Assembly: GCF_900188125.1 (NCBI RefSeq)
Contig: NZ_FZOW01000008.1
Coordinates: 186,001-250,000, forward strand
DNA length: 64,000 bases
From: Rhodococcoides kyotonense
GTDB taxonomy: Bacteria; Actinomycetota; Actinomycetes; Mycobacteriales; Mycobacteriaceae
Direction: 5' to 3'
Shown here: positions 53,892-62,166 of the stretch, one piece after another
Layout of the letters: each line of letters opens with the position of its first letter
How positions within the stretch are numbered: the stretch's first letter is position 1
Position numbers and translations under genes: made by a program
The notes under the pieces: generated by a model
The model's input: the letters and a program-made list of their open reading frames with translations, nothing else
Told to the model about the DNA's origin: nothing
Databases searched by the model: none

Positions 53892-54879
53892 TCAGCTACT
53901 GACCGTCCGCGGCTTGAACAAGACGTTCAAGGTCGGCGGCGGGAATCTCCGAGCACTCGACTCCATCGATCTCGATCTACGACGCGGCGAGACCCTCGGT
54001 CTGGTCGGTGAATCCGGTTGTGGCAAATCGACTCTCGCGCGAACGTTGATGATGCTCGAGCGGCCCGATGCCGGCACCGTCGACTTCGATGGCGTCGACC
54101 CCTTCTCGCTTCGGGGCAAGGACCTTCTCGGATTTCGTCGACGCGTCCAGATGGTGTTCCAGGATCCGTACGGCTCGCTCAATTCGCGCATGAACGCAGG
54201 CGACATCATCAGCGAGCCGTGGCGAACACACAAGAGCCTGTACAAGACTCGTCGTGATCGCTCTGCACGCGTACGTGAGTTGCTGCACCTCGTGGGTCTG
54301 CGGCCCAGTGACGAACACCGGTTCCCGCAGGAATTCTCCGGTGGACAACGTCAGCGTCTCGGTATCGCACGTGCTCTGGCATTGAACCCGGATGTGATCA
54401 TCTGCGACGAACCCGTTTCCGCGCTGGACCTTTCGGTGCAGGCTCAAGTGTTGAACCTGCTCAACGACCTGCAGAAGCAACTGGGCATCTCTTATGTGTT
54501 CATCTCGCACGACCTGTCCGTCGTTCGGCACGTCGCCGACCGCGTCGCCGTCATGTACCTCGGGCGGATCGTCGAATCCGGCGCTACCGACGCGGTGTTC
54601 GACCGGCCGAGTCACCCGTACTCCGCAGCACTCATGTCGGCAGCACCCAAGCTCGACGCCGAGTCGCGCGGTGAGCGCATTCTGCTGAAGGGCGAGGTTC
54701 CGTCGCCGCTGAATCCCCCGTCGGGCTGCCGGTTCAGGACGCGATGCTGGAAGGCGACGGACAAGTGCGCGGCAGATGCACCTCCCGTTGCACTCGACCG
54801 CAGCGAAGCCGACCACATGGCCGAATGCCACTACCCTCTCGTCGACGACGACCTGGGGCTCGTGGCAGCCTCGTCGTGA
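53884..54879 (+). CDS. ABC transporter ATP-binding protein, DppF type
   Basis: 331 residues from ATG 53884. Walker A GESGCGKSTLA, Q-loop MVFQDPYGSLNSRM, signature FSGGQRQRLGIARA, Walker B VIICDEPVSALDLS. The C-terminus has the GCRFRTRCWKATDKC..C cluster. Forms the ATPase heterodimer with the preceding protein. The stop overlaps the GTG of the TSUP gene. Confidence 0.92.
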   Translation: MPDQLLTVRGLNKTFKVGGGNLRALDSIDLDLRRGETLGLVGESGCGKSTLARTLMMLERPDAGTVDFDGVDPFSLRGKDLLGFRRRVQMVFQDPYGSLNSRMNAGDIISEPWRTHKSLYKTRRDRSARVRELLHLVGLRPSDEHRFPQEFSGGQRQRLGIARALALNPDVIICDEPVSALDLSVQAQVLNLLNDLQKQLGISYVFISHDLSVVRHVADRVAVMYLGRIVESGATDAVFDRPSHPYSAALMSAAPKLDAESRGERILLKGEVPSPLNPPSGCRFRTRCWKATDKCAADAPPVALDRSEADHMAECHYPLVDDDLGLVAASS

Positions 54880-55595
54880 CCACCGTCGAGTTCACAGTTG
54901 TCGCTTTCGCTATCTTCTTCGCCTCGTGCATGCAGGCCTCGATCGGGTTCGGCATGGGAATGCTGGCCGCACCGATCGTCGCGATCGTCGATCCCGGGTT
55001 GGTGCCGGGCACGCTGATCATGTTGGCGATCGTCGTCAGCCTGATGGTGTTGGCGCGAGACGGGGCAGCTCTGGATTTCTCGGGCGCGAGTTGGGCCCTC
55101 GCAGGTCGCGTACCCGGAACCGTGGCGGGCGCTCTGCTGTTGGTCGCACTGCCGGAGCGGGGACTGGCGTTGATGCTGGCGCTCGTCGTCCTGCTCGGTA
55201 TCGCTCTGACGTCCTTCGGTTGGATCCCGTTGCCGCGCAGGCGAAATCTGGTGTTCGCCGGCGCGACATCGGGCCTCCTCGCCACGGCGACGTCCATCGG
55301 CGGCCCGCCGATGGCGTTGGTGTGGCAACGCAACACCGGCGCGAAGTTGCGCAGCACGATGAGCGCATTCTTCCTCGTCGGGTCGGTGATGTCGCTCGCC
55401 GCGCTGGCTGCCGCGGGCGCGGTGACGTCGCACACCGCGTTCTTGTTCGTCCTGCTGACGCCGGCCGCGGTGCTCGGTTACGTGTTGTCGCGCTTCGTGA
55501 ATCGCGTCATGGACCGCCGGCGACTCCGGCTGACTGCGATCGCGGTCTCGACCGTCGGCGCGGTCGTCCTGATCGGTCAGCAACTCCTCATGTGA
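54876..55595 (+). CDS. TSUP family sulfite exporter TauE/SafE-like membrane protein
   Basis: 239 residues from GTG 54876. About seven to eight hydrophobic segments, with SIGFGMGMLAAPIVAIVDPGLVPG in the first half and SIGGPPMALVWQ in the second, the inverted-repeat pattern of the TSUP (DUF81) family. Relatives export sulfite, sulfonates or organic acids. It is translationally coupled to the ABC genes, so it may export a product of the imported compound. It ends 15 nt before repeat A6. Confidence 0.83.
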   Translation: MTTVEFTVVAFAIFFASCMQASIGFGMGMLAAPIVAIVDPGLVPGTLIMLAIVVSLMVLARDGAALDFSGASWALAGRVPGTVAGALLLVALPERGLALMLALVVLLGIALTSFGWIPLPRRRNLVFAGATSGLLATATSIGGPPMALVWQRNTGAKLRSTMSAFFLVGSVMSLAALAAAGAVTSHTAFLFVLLTPAAVLGYVLSRFVNRVMDRRRLRLTAIAVSTVGAVVLIGQQLLM

Positions 55596-55609
55596 GGGGG
55601 CTGCGCCCC

Positions 55610-55653
55610 ATGTGCACGAAAATACATAGTGGGCTATGCATTTTCGTGCACAT
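55610..55653. repeat. family A palindromic element, copy A6 (short loop)
   Basis: ATGTGCACGAAAATACATAG (55610-55629), loop TGGG, CTATGCATTTTCGTGCACAT (55634-55653), one mismatch. Flanked by GGGGGCTGCGCCCC (left) and GGGCTACGCCCC (right). It sits between the convergent TSUP and xylulokinase genes; the xylulokinase stop is the CTA in the loop of the right flank hairpin. Confidence 0.92.
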
Positions 55654-55656
55654 GGG

Positions 55657-57045
55657 CTACGCCCCTTCCGTCAGATCCCGGACCTCCGCGTATCTTTCGC
55701 GGATCGCCGGTGTCGGATCTGCCTCGTACGTCCGAGCGGGCGCCGACGCCCACTGCGGCGGTTCGGGCGTACCGGCGAGGGCCCATGCTGCCTGACGCGC
55801 CGCGCCGTCGGCGACATATTCGCCCGGCTCCGGAACCACAACGGGCACACCGAGTATCGCGGGGGCCAACTCGCGCAAGGCCTCCGATTTCGCGCCGCCG
55901 CCGACGAGCAGAACGCGTCGTGTCTCGATTCCCGCGTTGCGCAGTGCATCGATACCGTCGGCCAATCCGCACAGCAGACCTTCGACCGCGGCCCTCGCGA
56001 GATGCCCGGGCGTCGAATTCCCCAGTCGGAGACCATGAATGGCGCCCGACGCATCGGGACGGTTCGGCGTTCGTTCGCCTTCGAGGTACGGGACGAGAAC
56101 GAGCCCCTCGCTGGGGCTGGACAACGCCAACCTGGACAGTTCCGCGTGATCGACTCCCAGCAGCGACGCGGTCGCGTCGAGCACCCGCGCGGCATTCAAC
56201 GTGCAGACCAGAGGCAACTGCCGTCCCGTCGCGTCGGCGAATCCGGCGATGATGCCCGACGGGTCCGCCGCCGCGACATCGGTGACCGCGGACACGACCC
56301 CCGACGTGCCGATGGACACGACGACGTCGCCGACACCAGCAGCGAGCCCGAGCGCCGCCGCGGCATTGTCACCGGTGCCGGGCCCGATGAGCGCCCCGCC
56401 CGCGGTCTCGCCGATGCGCTCGGACGGTCCAGCCACTCGCGGCAGCTGCGGCTGTCGGCCTCGCATACCCAGCTCGAGCAGGTCCCGTCGATACGCGTTC
56501 GCTCCTGCAGAGAAGTAGCCGGTGCCGCTGGCGTCACCACGATCGGTGGCCAACGAGTCGAGTCCCGACGCGCCCCCGAGCTGCCAACTCAGCCAATCGT
56601 GCGGAAGACACACGGCCGCAGCGCGATCCGCGCTCGTAGGTTCGTTGTCCGCGAGCCATCGCAGTTTGCTGACGGTGATCGATGCAAGAGGAACCACGCC
56701 GACCGCGTCGGCCCATTCCTGCGCGCCCAACTCGTCGACCAGATCGCGGCCGGACGACGCCGACCTGGTGTCGTTCCACAGCAAAGCCGGACGTACGACG
56801 CTTCCCTGCTCGTCGAGACAGATCATCCCGTGCTGCTGAGCACCGACGGCCACGGCGTCGACGTCACCCAGACCACCCGCGTCGGCGATCGCCGTCTCGA
56901 GCGCGTCCTTCCAGACCGCGGGGTCGATCTCGGTACCGTCCGGATGCTTCGCCCGCCCGCTGCGAACCACCTCACCCGAATCTGCATCGCGGACAAAGAC
57001 TTTGCACGATTGAGTGGACGAATCGATACCTGCGACGAGAGCCAA
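55657..57045 (-). CDS. xylB: xylulokinase (FGGY family)
   Basis: 462 residues from TTG 57045, preferred because GGAAGG lies 9 nt upstream; the ATG at 57054 is immediately adjacent to that site. [11 protein letters not shown] is the N-terminal phosphate-1 motif, [10 protein letters not shown] and LLWNDTRS the substrate site, [13 protein letters not shown] the phosphate-2 motif and [25 protein letters not shown] the FGGY signature. It phosphorylates D-xylulose, which the polyol module (27379) can make from arabitol or xylitol. Confidence 0.92.
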   Translation of the reverse strand: MALVAGIDSSTQSCKVFVRDADSGEVVRSGRAKHPDGTEIDPAVWKDALETAIADAGGLGDVDAVAVGAQQHGMICLDEQGSVVRPALLWNDTRSASSGRDLVDELGAQEWADAVGVVPLASITVSKLRWLADNEPTSADRAAAVCLPHDWLSWQLGGASGLDSLATDRGDASGTGYFSAGANAYRRDLLELGMRGRQPQLPRVAGPSERIGETAGGALIGPGTGDNAAAALGLAAGVGDVVVSIGTSGVVSAVTDVAAADPSGIIAGFADATGRQLPLVCTLNAARVLDATASLLGVDHAELSRLALSSPSEGLVLVPYLEGERTPNRPDASGAIHGLRLGNSTPGHLARAAVEGLLCGLADGIDALRNAGIETRRVLLVGGGAKSEALRELAPAILGVPVVVPEPGEYVADGAARQAAWALAGTPEPPQWASAPARTYEADPTPAIRERYAEVRDLTEGA

Positions 57046-57120
57046 GACGTGCATCCTTCCAGCGCGGTGGTGCGTACAGGCGACTCTACCGGCCACACCG
57101 TGAGCACCCGCACGAATCCA

Positions 57121-57176
57121 CTCCCCTATTCGGAATCCGAACCCTCTGCAGGGGGTTCGGATTCCGAATGGGGGAG
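57121..57176. promoter_or_regulatory. long perfect inverted repeat, tandem TetR-like operators
   Basis: ATTCGGAATCCGAACCC (57128-57144) and GGGTTCGGATTCCGAAT (57153-57169) are exact inverse complements, extended by CTCCCC/GGGGAG-type ends. Each arm holds its own 13-bp palindrome TTCGGANTCCGAA (57129-57141, 57156-57168), 27 bp apart centre to centre. It lies between xylB and tetR starts. Confidence 0.75.
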
Positions 57177-57219
57177 GTTATTTTCCGGCGGACTCCGAAC
57201 TCGACTACCTTCGTCACCT

Positions 57220-57870
57220 ATGCGCGACACCGAGGACCCCGAGGCATTCCGCCTCTCCGTGGCAAAGCGAGCTCTCGACCTGTTCTCGGTCGACGGGTAC
57301 GACGCGACTTCGGTCGACGACATCGCCGAAGCCGCCGGGATTTCGCGTCGTACATTCTTTCGTCAGTTCCGGGGCAAAGACGACGTCATCTTCGCCGACC
57401 ACGAAATCCTGCTGACACAGGCCGCGGAATTCCTGGATCAGGAGCACGACGACCCATGGGTGGCAGTGTGCGATGCGGCCCAGCTCGTCTTCGACCGCTT
57501 CTCCGGATGGAAGGAGTATGCGCGGCTCCGCTACCAGGTGGTACACGTCAATCCGGCCTTGCGTGACCGCGAGATCGTGACCGTGTTCCGGTACGAACGC
57601 CTGTTCGTCGACTACCTACGACGCGCGATCCCCGAGCATTCTCACCTGGAAACCATCCAGTACTGCGCGAGCGTCACCGCAACCCACAACTACATGCTCC
57701 GACGCATGATTCGCGACGGGATCGAGACCGCCCCGGCGGACCTGCAGGCCGCACTGTCCAAGGTCAGGGCCGGCTTCGAGCCGTCGTCGGACGAGGTCGT
57801 GGTCGCCGTTTTCCCGCGCGGGGCGTCACGCGATGCCATCGCCCGGGCGTTGGGTGAGCACTTTTCCTGA
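57220..57870 (+). CDS. TetR-family transcriptional regulator
   Basis: 216 residues from ATG 57220. The open frame extends far upstream, but antisense to xylB. The HTH is ALDLFSVDGYDATSVDDIAEAAGISRRTFFRQFRGKDDVI (about 18-56), followed by a helical ligand domain (SGWKEYARLRYQVVHVNPALRDRE). The double TTCGGANTCCGAA site upstream and the acyl-CoA dehydrogenase downstream suggest it senses an acyl-CoA or related ligand. The stop codon lies inside the left arm of repeat C1. Confidence 0.87.
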   Translation: MRDTEDPEAFRLSVAKRALDLFSVDGYDATSVDDIAEAAGISRRTFFRQFRGKDDVIFADHEILLTQAAEFLDQEHDDPWVAVCDAAQLVFDRFSGWKEYARLRYQVVHVNPALRDREIVTVFRYERLFVDYLRRAIPEHSHLETIQYCASVTATHNYMLRRMIRDGIETAPADLQAALSKVRAGFEPSSDEVVVAVFPRGASRDAIARALGEHFS

Positions 57871-57930
57871 CCGCTTGAATGTTCACATCCAAGCCATCAG
57901 ATCGTATGAATGAACCATTCAAGCGGTCAG
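57867..57930. repeat. family C palindrome, copy C1
   Basis: CTGACCGCTTGAATG (57867-57881) and CATTCAAGCGGTCAG (57916-57930), perfect 15-bp arms, with ATCGTATGAA in the loop. Copy C2 is at 60073-60125. The tetR stop TGA is within the left arm. Confidence 0.85.
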
Positions 57931-57943
57931 GAGGCACCAGGCC

Positions 57944-58021
57944 TGGCACCCAGTGCCACCGACTCTTGATTTCCGCCCATCCTCTCCCTTACTCTGGATC
58001 TATCCGTGGCACTCAGTGCCC
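57944..58021. promoter_or_regulatory. paired operators upstream of the acyl-CoA dehydrogenase
   Basis: TGGCACCCAGTGCCA (57944-57958) and TGGCACTCAGTGCCC (58007-58021), the same dyad TGGCAC-N3-GTGCC(A) placed 63 bp apart. The second copy is 31 bp before the gene start. A TetR-type protein is the likely ligand. Confidence 0.65.
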
Positions 58022-58051
58022 ACTGGTCGACCCCCAAGGAGAGTGCCACCC

Positions 58052-59209
58052 ATGGCCGGAAATCCGGACTTCGATCTCTTCCAGCTGCCCGAGGAGCACG
58101 GTGAGCTGCGCGCTGCTATCCGCGCCCTCGCCGAGAAGGAGATCGCGCCGTACGCGAAGGACGTCGACGAGAACTCGCGCTTCCCCGAGGAAGCGCTGAT
58201 TGCTCTCAACAACTCGGGATTCAATGCCATCCACGTCCCCGAAGAGTACGACGGCCAGGGCGCCGACTCGGTCGCGACGTGCATCGTCATCGAAGAGGTC
58301 GCTCGCGTCTGCGGGTCGTCGTCGCTGATTCCCGCCGTCAACAAGCTCGGCACGATGGGCCTGATCCTCAACGGCTCCGAGGAGCTCAAGCAGCAGGTCC
58401 TTCCGTCGCTGGCAGGCGGCGCGATGGCGTCGTACGCGCTGTCCGAGCGTGAGGCAGGGTCCGACGCGGCCAGCATGCGCACTCGCGCCGCGGCCGACGG
58501 TGACGACTGGGTCCTCAACGGCTCCAAGTGTTGGATCACCAACGGCGGCAAGTCCGACTGGTACACCGTCATGGCTGTGACCGATCCCGACAAGGGCGCC
58601 AACGGGATTTCCTCGTTCATCGTGCACAAGGACGACGAAGGATTCGTCGTAGGCCCCAAGGAGAAGAAGCTCGGAATCAAGGGCTCGCCGACGGCCGAGC
58701 TGTACTTCGAGAACTGCAAGATCCCCGGCGACCGCATCATCGGCGAGCCCGGCACCGGCTTCAAGACCGCACTGCAGACGCTCGACCACACCCGCCCGAC
58801 CATCGGTGCTCAGGCCGTCGGCCTCGCTCAGGGTGCGCTCGACGCCGCGATCGAATACACCAAGGACCGCAAGCAGTTCGGGCAGTCGATCTCGAGCTTC
58901 CAGGCTGTTCAGTTCATGCTCGCCGACATGGCGATGAAGGTCGAGGCCGCCCGCCTCATGGTCTACACCTCGGCAGCTCGCGCCGAGCGAGGCGAAAAGA
59001 ACCTCGGCTTCATCTCCGCTGCGGCCAAGTGCTTCGCATCCGACGTCGCGATGGAGGTCACCACCGACGCCGTCCAGCTGTTCGGCGGAGCCGGCTACAC
59101 GACGGACTTCCCGGTCGAGCGCATGATGCGCGACGCCAAGATCACGCAGATCTACGAGGGCACCAACCAGATTCAGCGTGTCGTCATGTCCCGGGCGCTG
59201 CTCAAATGA
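58052..59209 (+). CDS. acyl-CoA dehydrogenase
   Basis: 385 residues from ATG 58052 (AAGGAGAG upstream). YALSEREAGSDAASM and WITNGGKSDWYTV bind FAD and substrate. KQFGQSISSFQAVQFMLADM and AVQLFGGAGYTTDFPVERMMRDAKITQIYEGTNQIQR are family signatures; E369 in YEGTNQ is the catalytic base, the short/medium-chain position. It carries out the first oxidation of an acyl-CoA. Co-translated with the 3-hydroxyacyl-CoA dehydrogenase (4-nt overlap). Confidence 0.94.
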   Translation: MAGNPDFDLFQLPEEHGELRAAIRALAEKEIAPYAKDVDENSRFPEEALIALNNSGFNAIHVPEEYDGQGADSVATCIVIEEVARVCGSSSLIPAVNKLGTMGLILNGSEELKQQVLPSLAGGAMASYALSEREAGSDAASMRTRAAADGDDWVLNGSKCWITNGGKSDWYTVMAVTDPDKGANGISSFIVHKDDEGFVVGPKEKKLGIKGSPTAELYFENCKIPGDRIIGEPGTGFKTALQTLDHTRPTIGAQAVGLAQGALDAAIEYTKDRKQFGQSISSFQAVQFMLADMAMKVEAARLMVYTSAARAERGEKNLGFISAAAKCFASDVAMEVTTDAVQLFGGAGYTTDFPVERMMRDAKITQIYEGTNQIQRVVMSRALLK

Positions 59210-60060
59210 GCAACATCGAACTGGTAGGCGTCATCGGCGGCGGCACGATGGGCGCCGGTATCGCAGAAGTTGCAGCGCGCGCAGGGTCGACGGTCAAGAT
59301 CCTCGAAACCTCGCAGACGACGGCCGATGCCGCGGAGGCCCGACTCGACAAGTCGTTCGCTCGCGCCGTGAAGTCCGGTCGCATCGAGGCCGACGCGGCC
59401 GAAAAGGCCCGTGCGGCAATCACTCTGACGCTCGATATCGAGGATTTCGCGGACCGTGACCTCGTCGTCGAAGCTGCCCCGGAGATCGAGTCGCTCAAGC
59501 TGGATCTGTTCGGCAAGCTCGATTCGATCGTCAAGCCCGAGGGCATTCTGGCGACCAACACGTCGTCGATCCCGGTCATCAAGATGGCGAACGCAACTCA
59601 GCGTCCGGGCAAGGTCGTCGGCGTTCACTTCTTCAATCCGGTGCCGGTGCTGCCGTTGGTGGAGATCGTCGTCAGCCTCGTGACCGAAGAGAACACAGTT
59701 GCTGCGGTCACCGAGTACGCCGGAAACACGCTCGGTAAGAAGACGATTCGCTCCGGAGACAGAGCGGGCTTCATCGTCAACGCGCTGCTGATCCCGTACA
59801 TGGTGTCGGCGATCCGGATGTTCGAGTCCGGATTCGCGAGCGCCGAGGACATCGACGACGGCATGGTCAGCGGATGCGCGCATCCGATGGGACCGTTGCG
59901 TCTGACCGACACGGTCGGACTGGATGTGACTCTGGCCGTCGCCGAGTCCCTGTACGCGGAGTTCGGCGAACCGCACTACGCGCCGCCGCCACTGCTGCGT
60001 CGCAAGGTCGAAGCCGGCCAGCTCGGCCGCAAGACGGGTAAGGGTTTCTACACTTACTGA
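59206..60060 (+). CDS. 3-hydroxybutyryl-CoA dehydrogenase
   Basis: 284 residues from ATG 59206. VGVIGGGTMGAGIAEVAARAG is the NAD(P) site; ATNTSSIPV and VGVHFFNPVPVLPLVEIV carry catalytic residues including His. The C-terminal dimerisation part ends LGRKTGKGFYTY. It oxidises or forms 3-hydroxybutyryl-CoA, in butyrate-type beta-oxidation or PHB-related metabolism. Convergent with the SDR gene at 60136 across hairpin C2. Confidence 0.93.
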   Translation: MSNIELVGVIGGGTMGAGIAEVAARAGSTVKILETSQTTADAAEARLDKSFARAVKSGRIEADAAEKARAAITLTLDIEDFADRDLVVEAAPEIESLKLDLFGKLDSIVKPEGILATNTSSIPVIKMANATQRPGKVVGVHFFNPVPVLPLVEIVVSLVTEENTVAAVTEYAGNTLGKKTIRSGDRAGFIVNALLIPYMVSAIRMFESGFASAEDIDDGMVSGCAHPMGPLRLTDTVGLDVTLAVAESLYAEFGEPHYAPPPLLRRKVEAGQLGRKTGKGFYTY

Positions 60061-60072
60061 CGTGCACCCCAC

Positions 60073-60125
60073 CGCTTGACTGGTGCTTTCATACGGTCTG
60101 ATCGTATGAAAGCACCATTCAAGCG
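60073..60125. repeat. family C palindrome, copy C2
   Basis: CGCTTGACTGGTGCTTTCAT continuing to 60095 pairs with CGTATGAAAGCACC-AT-TCAAGCG (60103-60125): 23-bp arms with one mismatch and a 7-nt loop. Shares CCGCTTGA, ATCGTATGAA and CATTCAAGCG with C1, but the inner sequence differs while pairing is kept. It lies between convergent genes and may terminate both. Confidence 0.85.
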
Positions 60126-60135
60126 AAGACGGATG

Positions 60136-60894
60136 TCAGTCCTTCGGACCACCCGCGGCGTAGACGACCTGGCCGGAGATGAAGCCCGCACCCTCGCTGA
60201 CGAAGAACGACGCGAGGTGCGCGATGTCGTCGGGATGCCCGACGCGATTGACCGGAATCTGTGATGCCGCAGCCGCTTTGAAATCCTCGAACGAGACTCC
60301 GACGCGTTCGGCGGTGGCCGCGGTCATCTCCGTCTCGATGAAACCCGGTGCGATGGCGTTGGCAGTGACACCGAATTTGCCGAGCTCGATGGCGAGGGTC
60401 TTGGTGAACCCCTGCATACCTGCCTTGGCCGCTGCGTAGTTCGCCTGACCCCGGTTGCCGAGCGCCGACGTGCTCGACAGATTCACGATCCGCCCCCACT
60501 TGGCGTCGATCATGTGCTTCTGCACTGCACGCGTCATCAGGAACGAGCCACGTAGGTGCACGCCGAGCACGGAATCCCAGTCGTCGACGGTCATCTTGAA
60601 CAGCAGGTTGTCGCGTGTGATGCCCGCGTTGTTGACGAGGACCGTCGGCGCTCCGAATTCGGAGGCGATCCGATCGACCGCGGTCTGAACCGACTGCTCG
60701 TCGGCGACGTTCGCGCCGACAGCCACAGCCTGGCCTCCCGCAGCCTGGATGGCGCCGACGGTGTCGGCGCACGCGCCCTCGTCGAGGTCGACGACTGCGA
60801 CTCCGAATCCGTCCTTGGCCAGGCGTTTGGCGACAGCGGCTCCGATTCCGCGGGCGCTTCCGGTCACGACGGCAGTTTTGATCTGATCACTCAC
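60136..60894 (-). CDS. short-chain dehydrogenase/reductase, 3-oxoacyl reductase (FabG/PhaB-like)
   Basis: 252 residues from GTG 60894, which has AGGAG 7 nt upstream; ATG at 60900 touches that site. VVTGSARGIGAAVAKRLA binds NAD(P)H, VNNAGITRDNLLFKMT is the FabG/PhaB-type motif, and S-x12-Y-x3-K is in LSSTSALGNRGQANYAAAKAG. It reduces a 3-oxoacyl thioester or the reverse. Adjacent acyl-CoA enzymes favour a CoA-linked role. Confidence 0.88.
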   Translation of the reverse strand: MSDQIKTAVVTGSARGIGAAVAKRLAKDGFGVAVVDLDEGACADTVGAIQAAGGQAVAVGANVADEQSVQTAVDRIASEFGAPTVLVNNAGITRDNLLFKMTVDDWDSVLGVHLRGSFLMTRAVQKHMIDAKWGRIVNLSSTSALGNRGQANYAAAKAGMQGFTKTLAIELGKFGVTANAIAPGFIETEMTAATAERVGVSFEDFKAAAASQIPVNRVGHPDDIAHLASFFVSEGAGFISGQVVYAAGGPKD

Positions 60895-60960
60895 GTGCAT
60901 CTCCTGAAGTTGCGATCGATGAGAACCTCGCACTGTTTCTACCAAACCGAGCGATCGGTC

Positions 60961-61020
60961 AGCAGGAGTGGAGCCCGCGGAATGACCAGATCAGCAGGAG
61001 TGGAGCCCGCGGAACGACCC
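60961..61020. repeat. tandem pair of the family A loop module
   Basis: AGCAGGAGTGGAGCCCGCGG followed by AATGACC (60961-60987) is repeated at 60993-61020 with AACGACC. The same module fills the loop of A1, A2 and A5, but here it stands without the ATGTGCACG arms. It lies between the SDR gene start and the acyltransferase stop. Confidence 0.8.
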
Positions 61021-61022
61021 GC

Positions 61023-61757
61023 TCAGTACGCCGCTACCGCCCCGTCGAGTGCCTTTTGCATTCCGGCCGCGACGACGCGCGAGATGTCGATCGGCTTGTC
61101 GGGCAGATCGGTGATCGGTGAGTCGATGTAGACACTGGCGGATTTCAGCTTCTGTGGAGATCCGTAGCTGAGGCCGATACAGATCAGAACCGGGTCGACG
61201 CCCAGCTTGCGGGCGCGCGCCGCGATGTGCCCGATTCCGCTGCCGACGTGCTGGACCCGCAACGGATTCTCCAGATTGCAGGTCCCCTCGGGGAACACTG
61301 CAAGGTCGTCGCCACGGCGCATCCTCTCGGCGCTGACGTCCATCATTCGGTTGCCTGCTGCGCTGACGGCGCGCATGCCGTGATTCTTTCCGCGGAAGAC
61401 CGGGATGCCGCCCATCATGTCTATTCGCCTGCGCTGCTTGGGTTCCTCGAACAGCTCGTCCTTCGCCAGCACACGAGTACGCCCAATGACGGGACGCAGC
61501 GGCGACGCCCATGCCGTCGCCGCAACGGTGTACGGATCGGTTTCGGTGAGGTGATTGATCGCGATGATCAGCCGCGTGTCGTCGTAGACGAGCCTGCGCA
61601 GTTCCTCGCGTGCGCCGTCGGAGTAGCTCAGCCGCGGCTTGAAGCGTCGGGCAAGTGCTGCATACGCGAGACGTGCCACCTGGCGGTTCTGCTGATGCCG
61701 CAGATAGAAGTCGTAGACCGTCTCATCGTTCTCGAGAATTACCGCTGGTCGCTCCAT
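61023..61757 (-). CDS. lysophospholipid acyltransferase-like (PlsC) protein
   Basis: 244 residues. NHLTETDP fits the catalytic H-x4-D motif, DMMGGIPVFRGKNHG is block II-like and FPEGT is block III. These are the acyltransferase signatures for transfer of acyl chains to glycerolipids or related acceptors. No clear membrane anchor is visible. The spacing and low-hydrophobicity N-terminus differ from standard PlsC, so the acceptor is uncertain. Confidence 0.75.
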   Translation of the reverse strand: MERPAVILENDETVYDFYLRHQQNRQVARLAYAALARRFKPRLSYSDGAREELRRLVYDDTRLIIAINHLTETDPYTVAATAWASPLRPVIGRTRVLAKDELFEEPKQRRRIDMMGGIPVFRGKNHGMRAVSAAGNRMMDVSAERMRRGDDLAVFPEGTCNLENPLRVQHVGSGIGHIAARARKLGVDPVLICIGLSYGSPQKLKSASVYIDSPITDLPDKPIDISRVVAAGMQKALDGAVAAY

Positions 61758-61854
61758 TCGTGAAGCTTAACTGCCTCGATTTTCGGTCACGTCCGGGAGT
61801 GAAACGGCGATACACGGGTATTCGATGTGAGCCGGATCACGAAAGGATGGAGCC

Positions 61855-62166
61855 ATGACTCAGCCCAGGAATGCGGCAAATCGGAGGTGGATCAAGACCG
61901 CCGAGAACAGGGCGGCGGTGATCATGCTGATGACCGGCGTCGTAGCCGCGGCGCTCTTCTTGACGGCCCTCGGCAGCGGGTACGGAGGGTGGGCGACGAT
62001 TGCGGGACTCGCGGCCGTCGTCCTGATCGGCGGTGGCTTCCTTTCGCTGATCGCGGGAGCGAGACGCGCAGGCGATCCACGGCCGATCCACTACCACCCG
62101 GATTCGCCCGACGTGCTCTACGACGTCGACCGGAAGACGGGAAAGCGCACCCCTCACACCACTTGA
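61855..62166 (+). CDS. small membrane protein of unknown function
   Basis: 103 residues from ATG 61855 with AAAGGATGGAG upstream. Two hydrophobic segments (about 21-41 and 47-66) form a hairpin, followed by a hydrophilic tail DPRPIHYHPDSPDVLYDVDRKTGKRTPHTT on the cytoplasmic side. I do not recognise a family. The last 13 bp overlap the convergent SDR gene. Confidence 0.7.
   Translation: MTQPRNAANRRWIKTAENRAAVIMLMTGVVAAALFLTALGSGYGGWATIAGLAAVVLIGGGFLSLIAGARRAGDPRPIHYHPDSPDVLYDVDRKTGKRTPHTT

Noticed and set aside
57121-57176. The long inverted repeat as a terminator of xylB or tetR
   Set aside because: It lies at the 5' side of both genes and has no T-run; nested 13-bp palindromes favour operators.
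55636-57220. Open frame that would extend the TetR protein by more than 500 residues
   Set aside because: The extension is antisense to xylulokinase and contains no domain; ATG 57220 starts exactly where the TetR fold begins.
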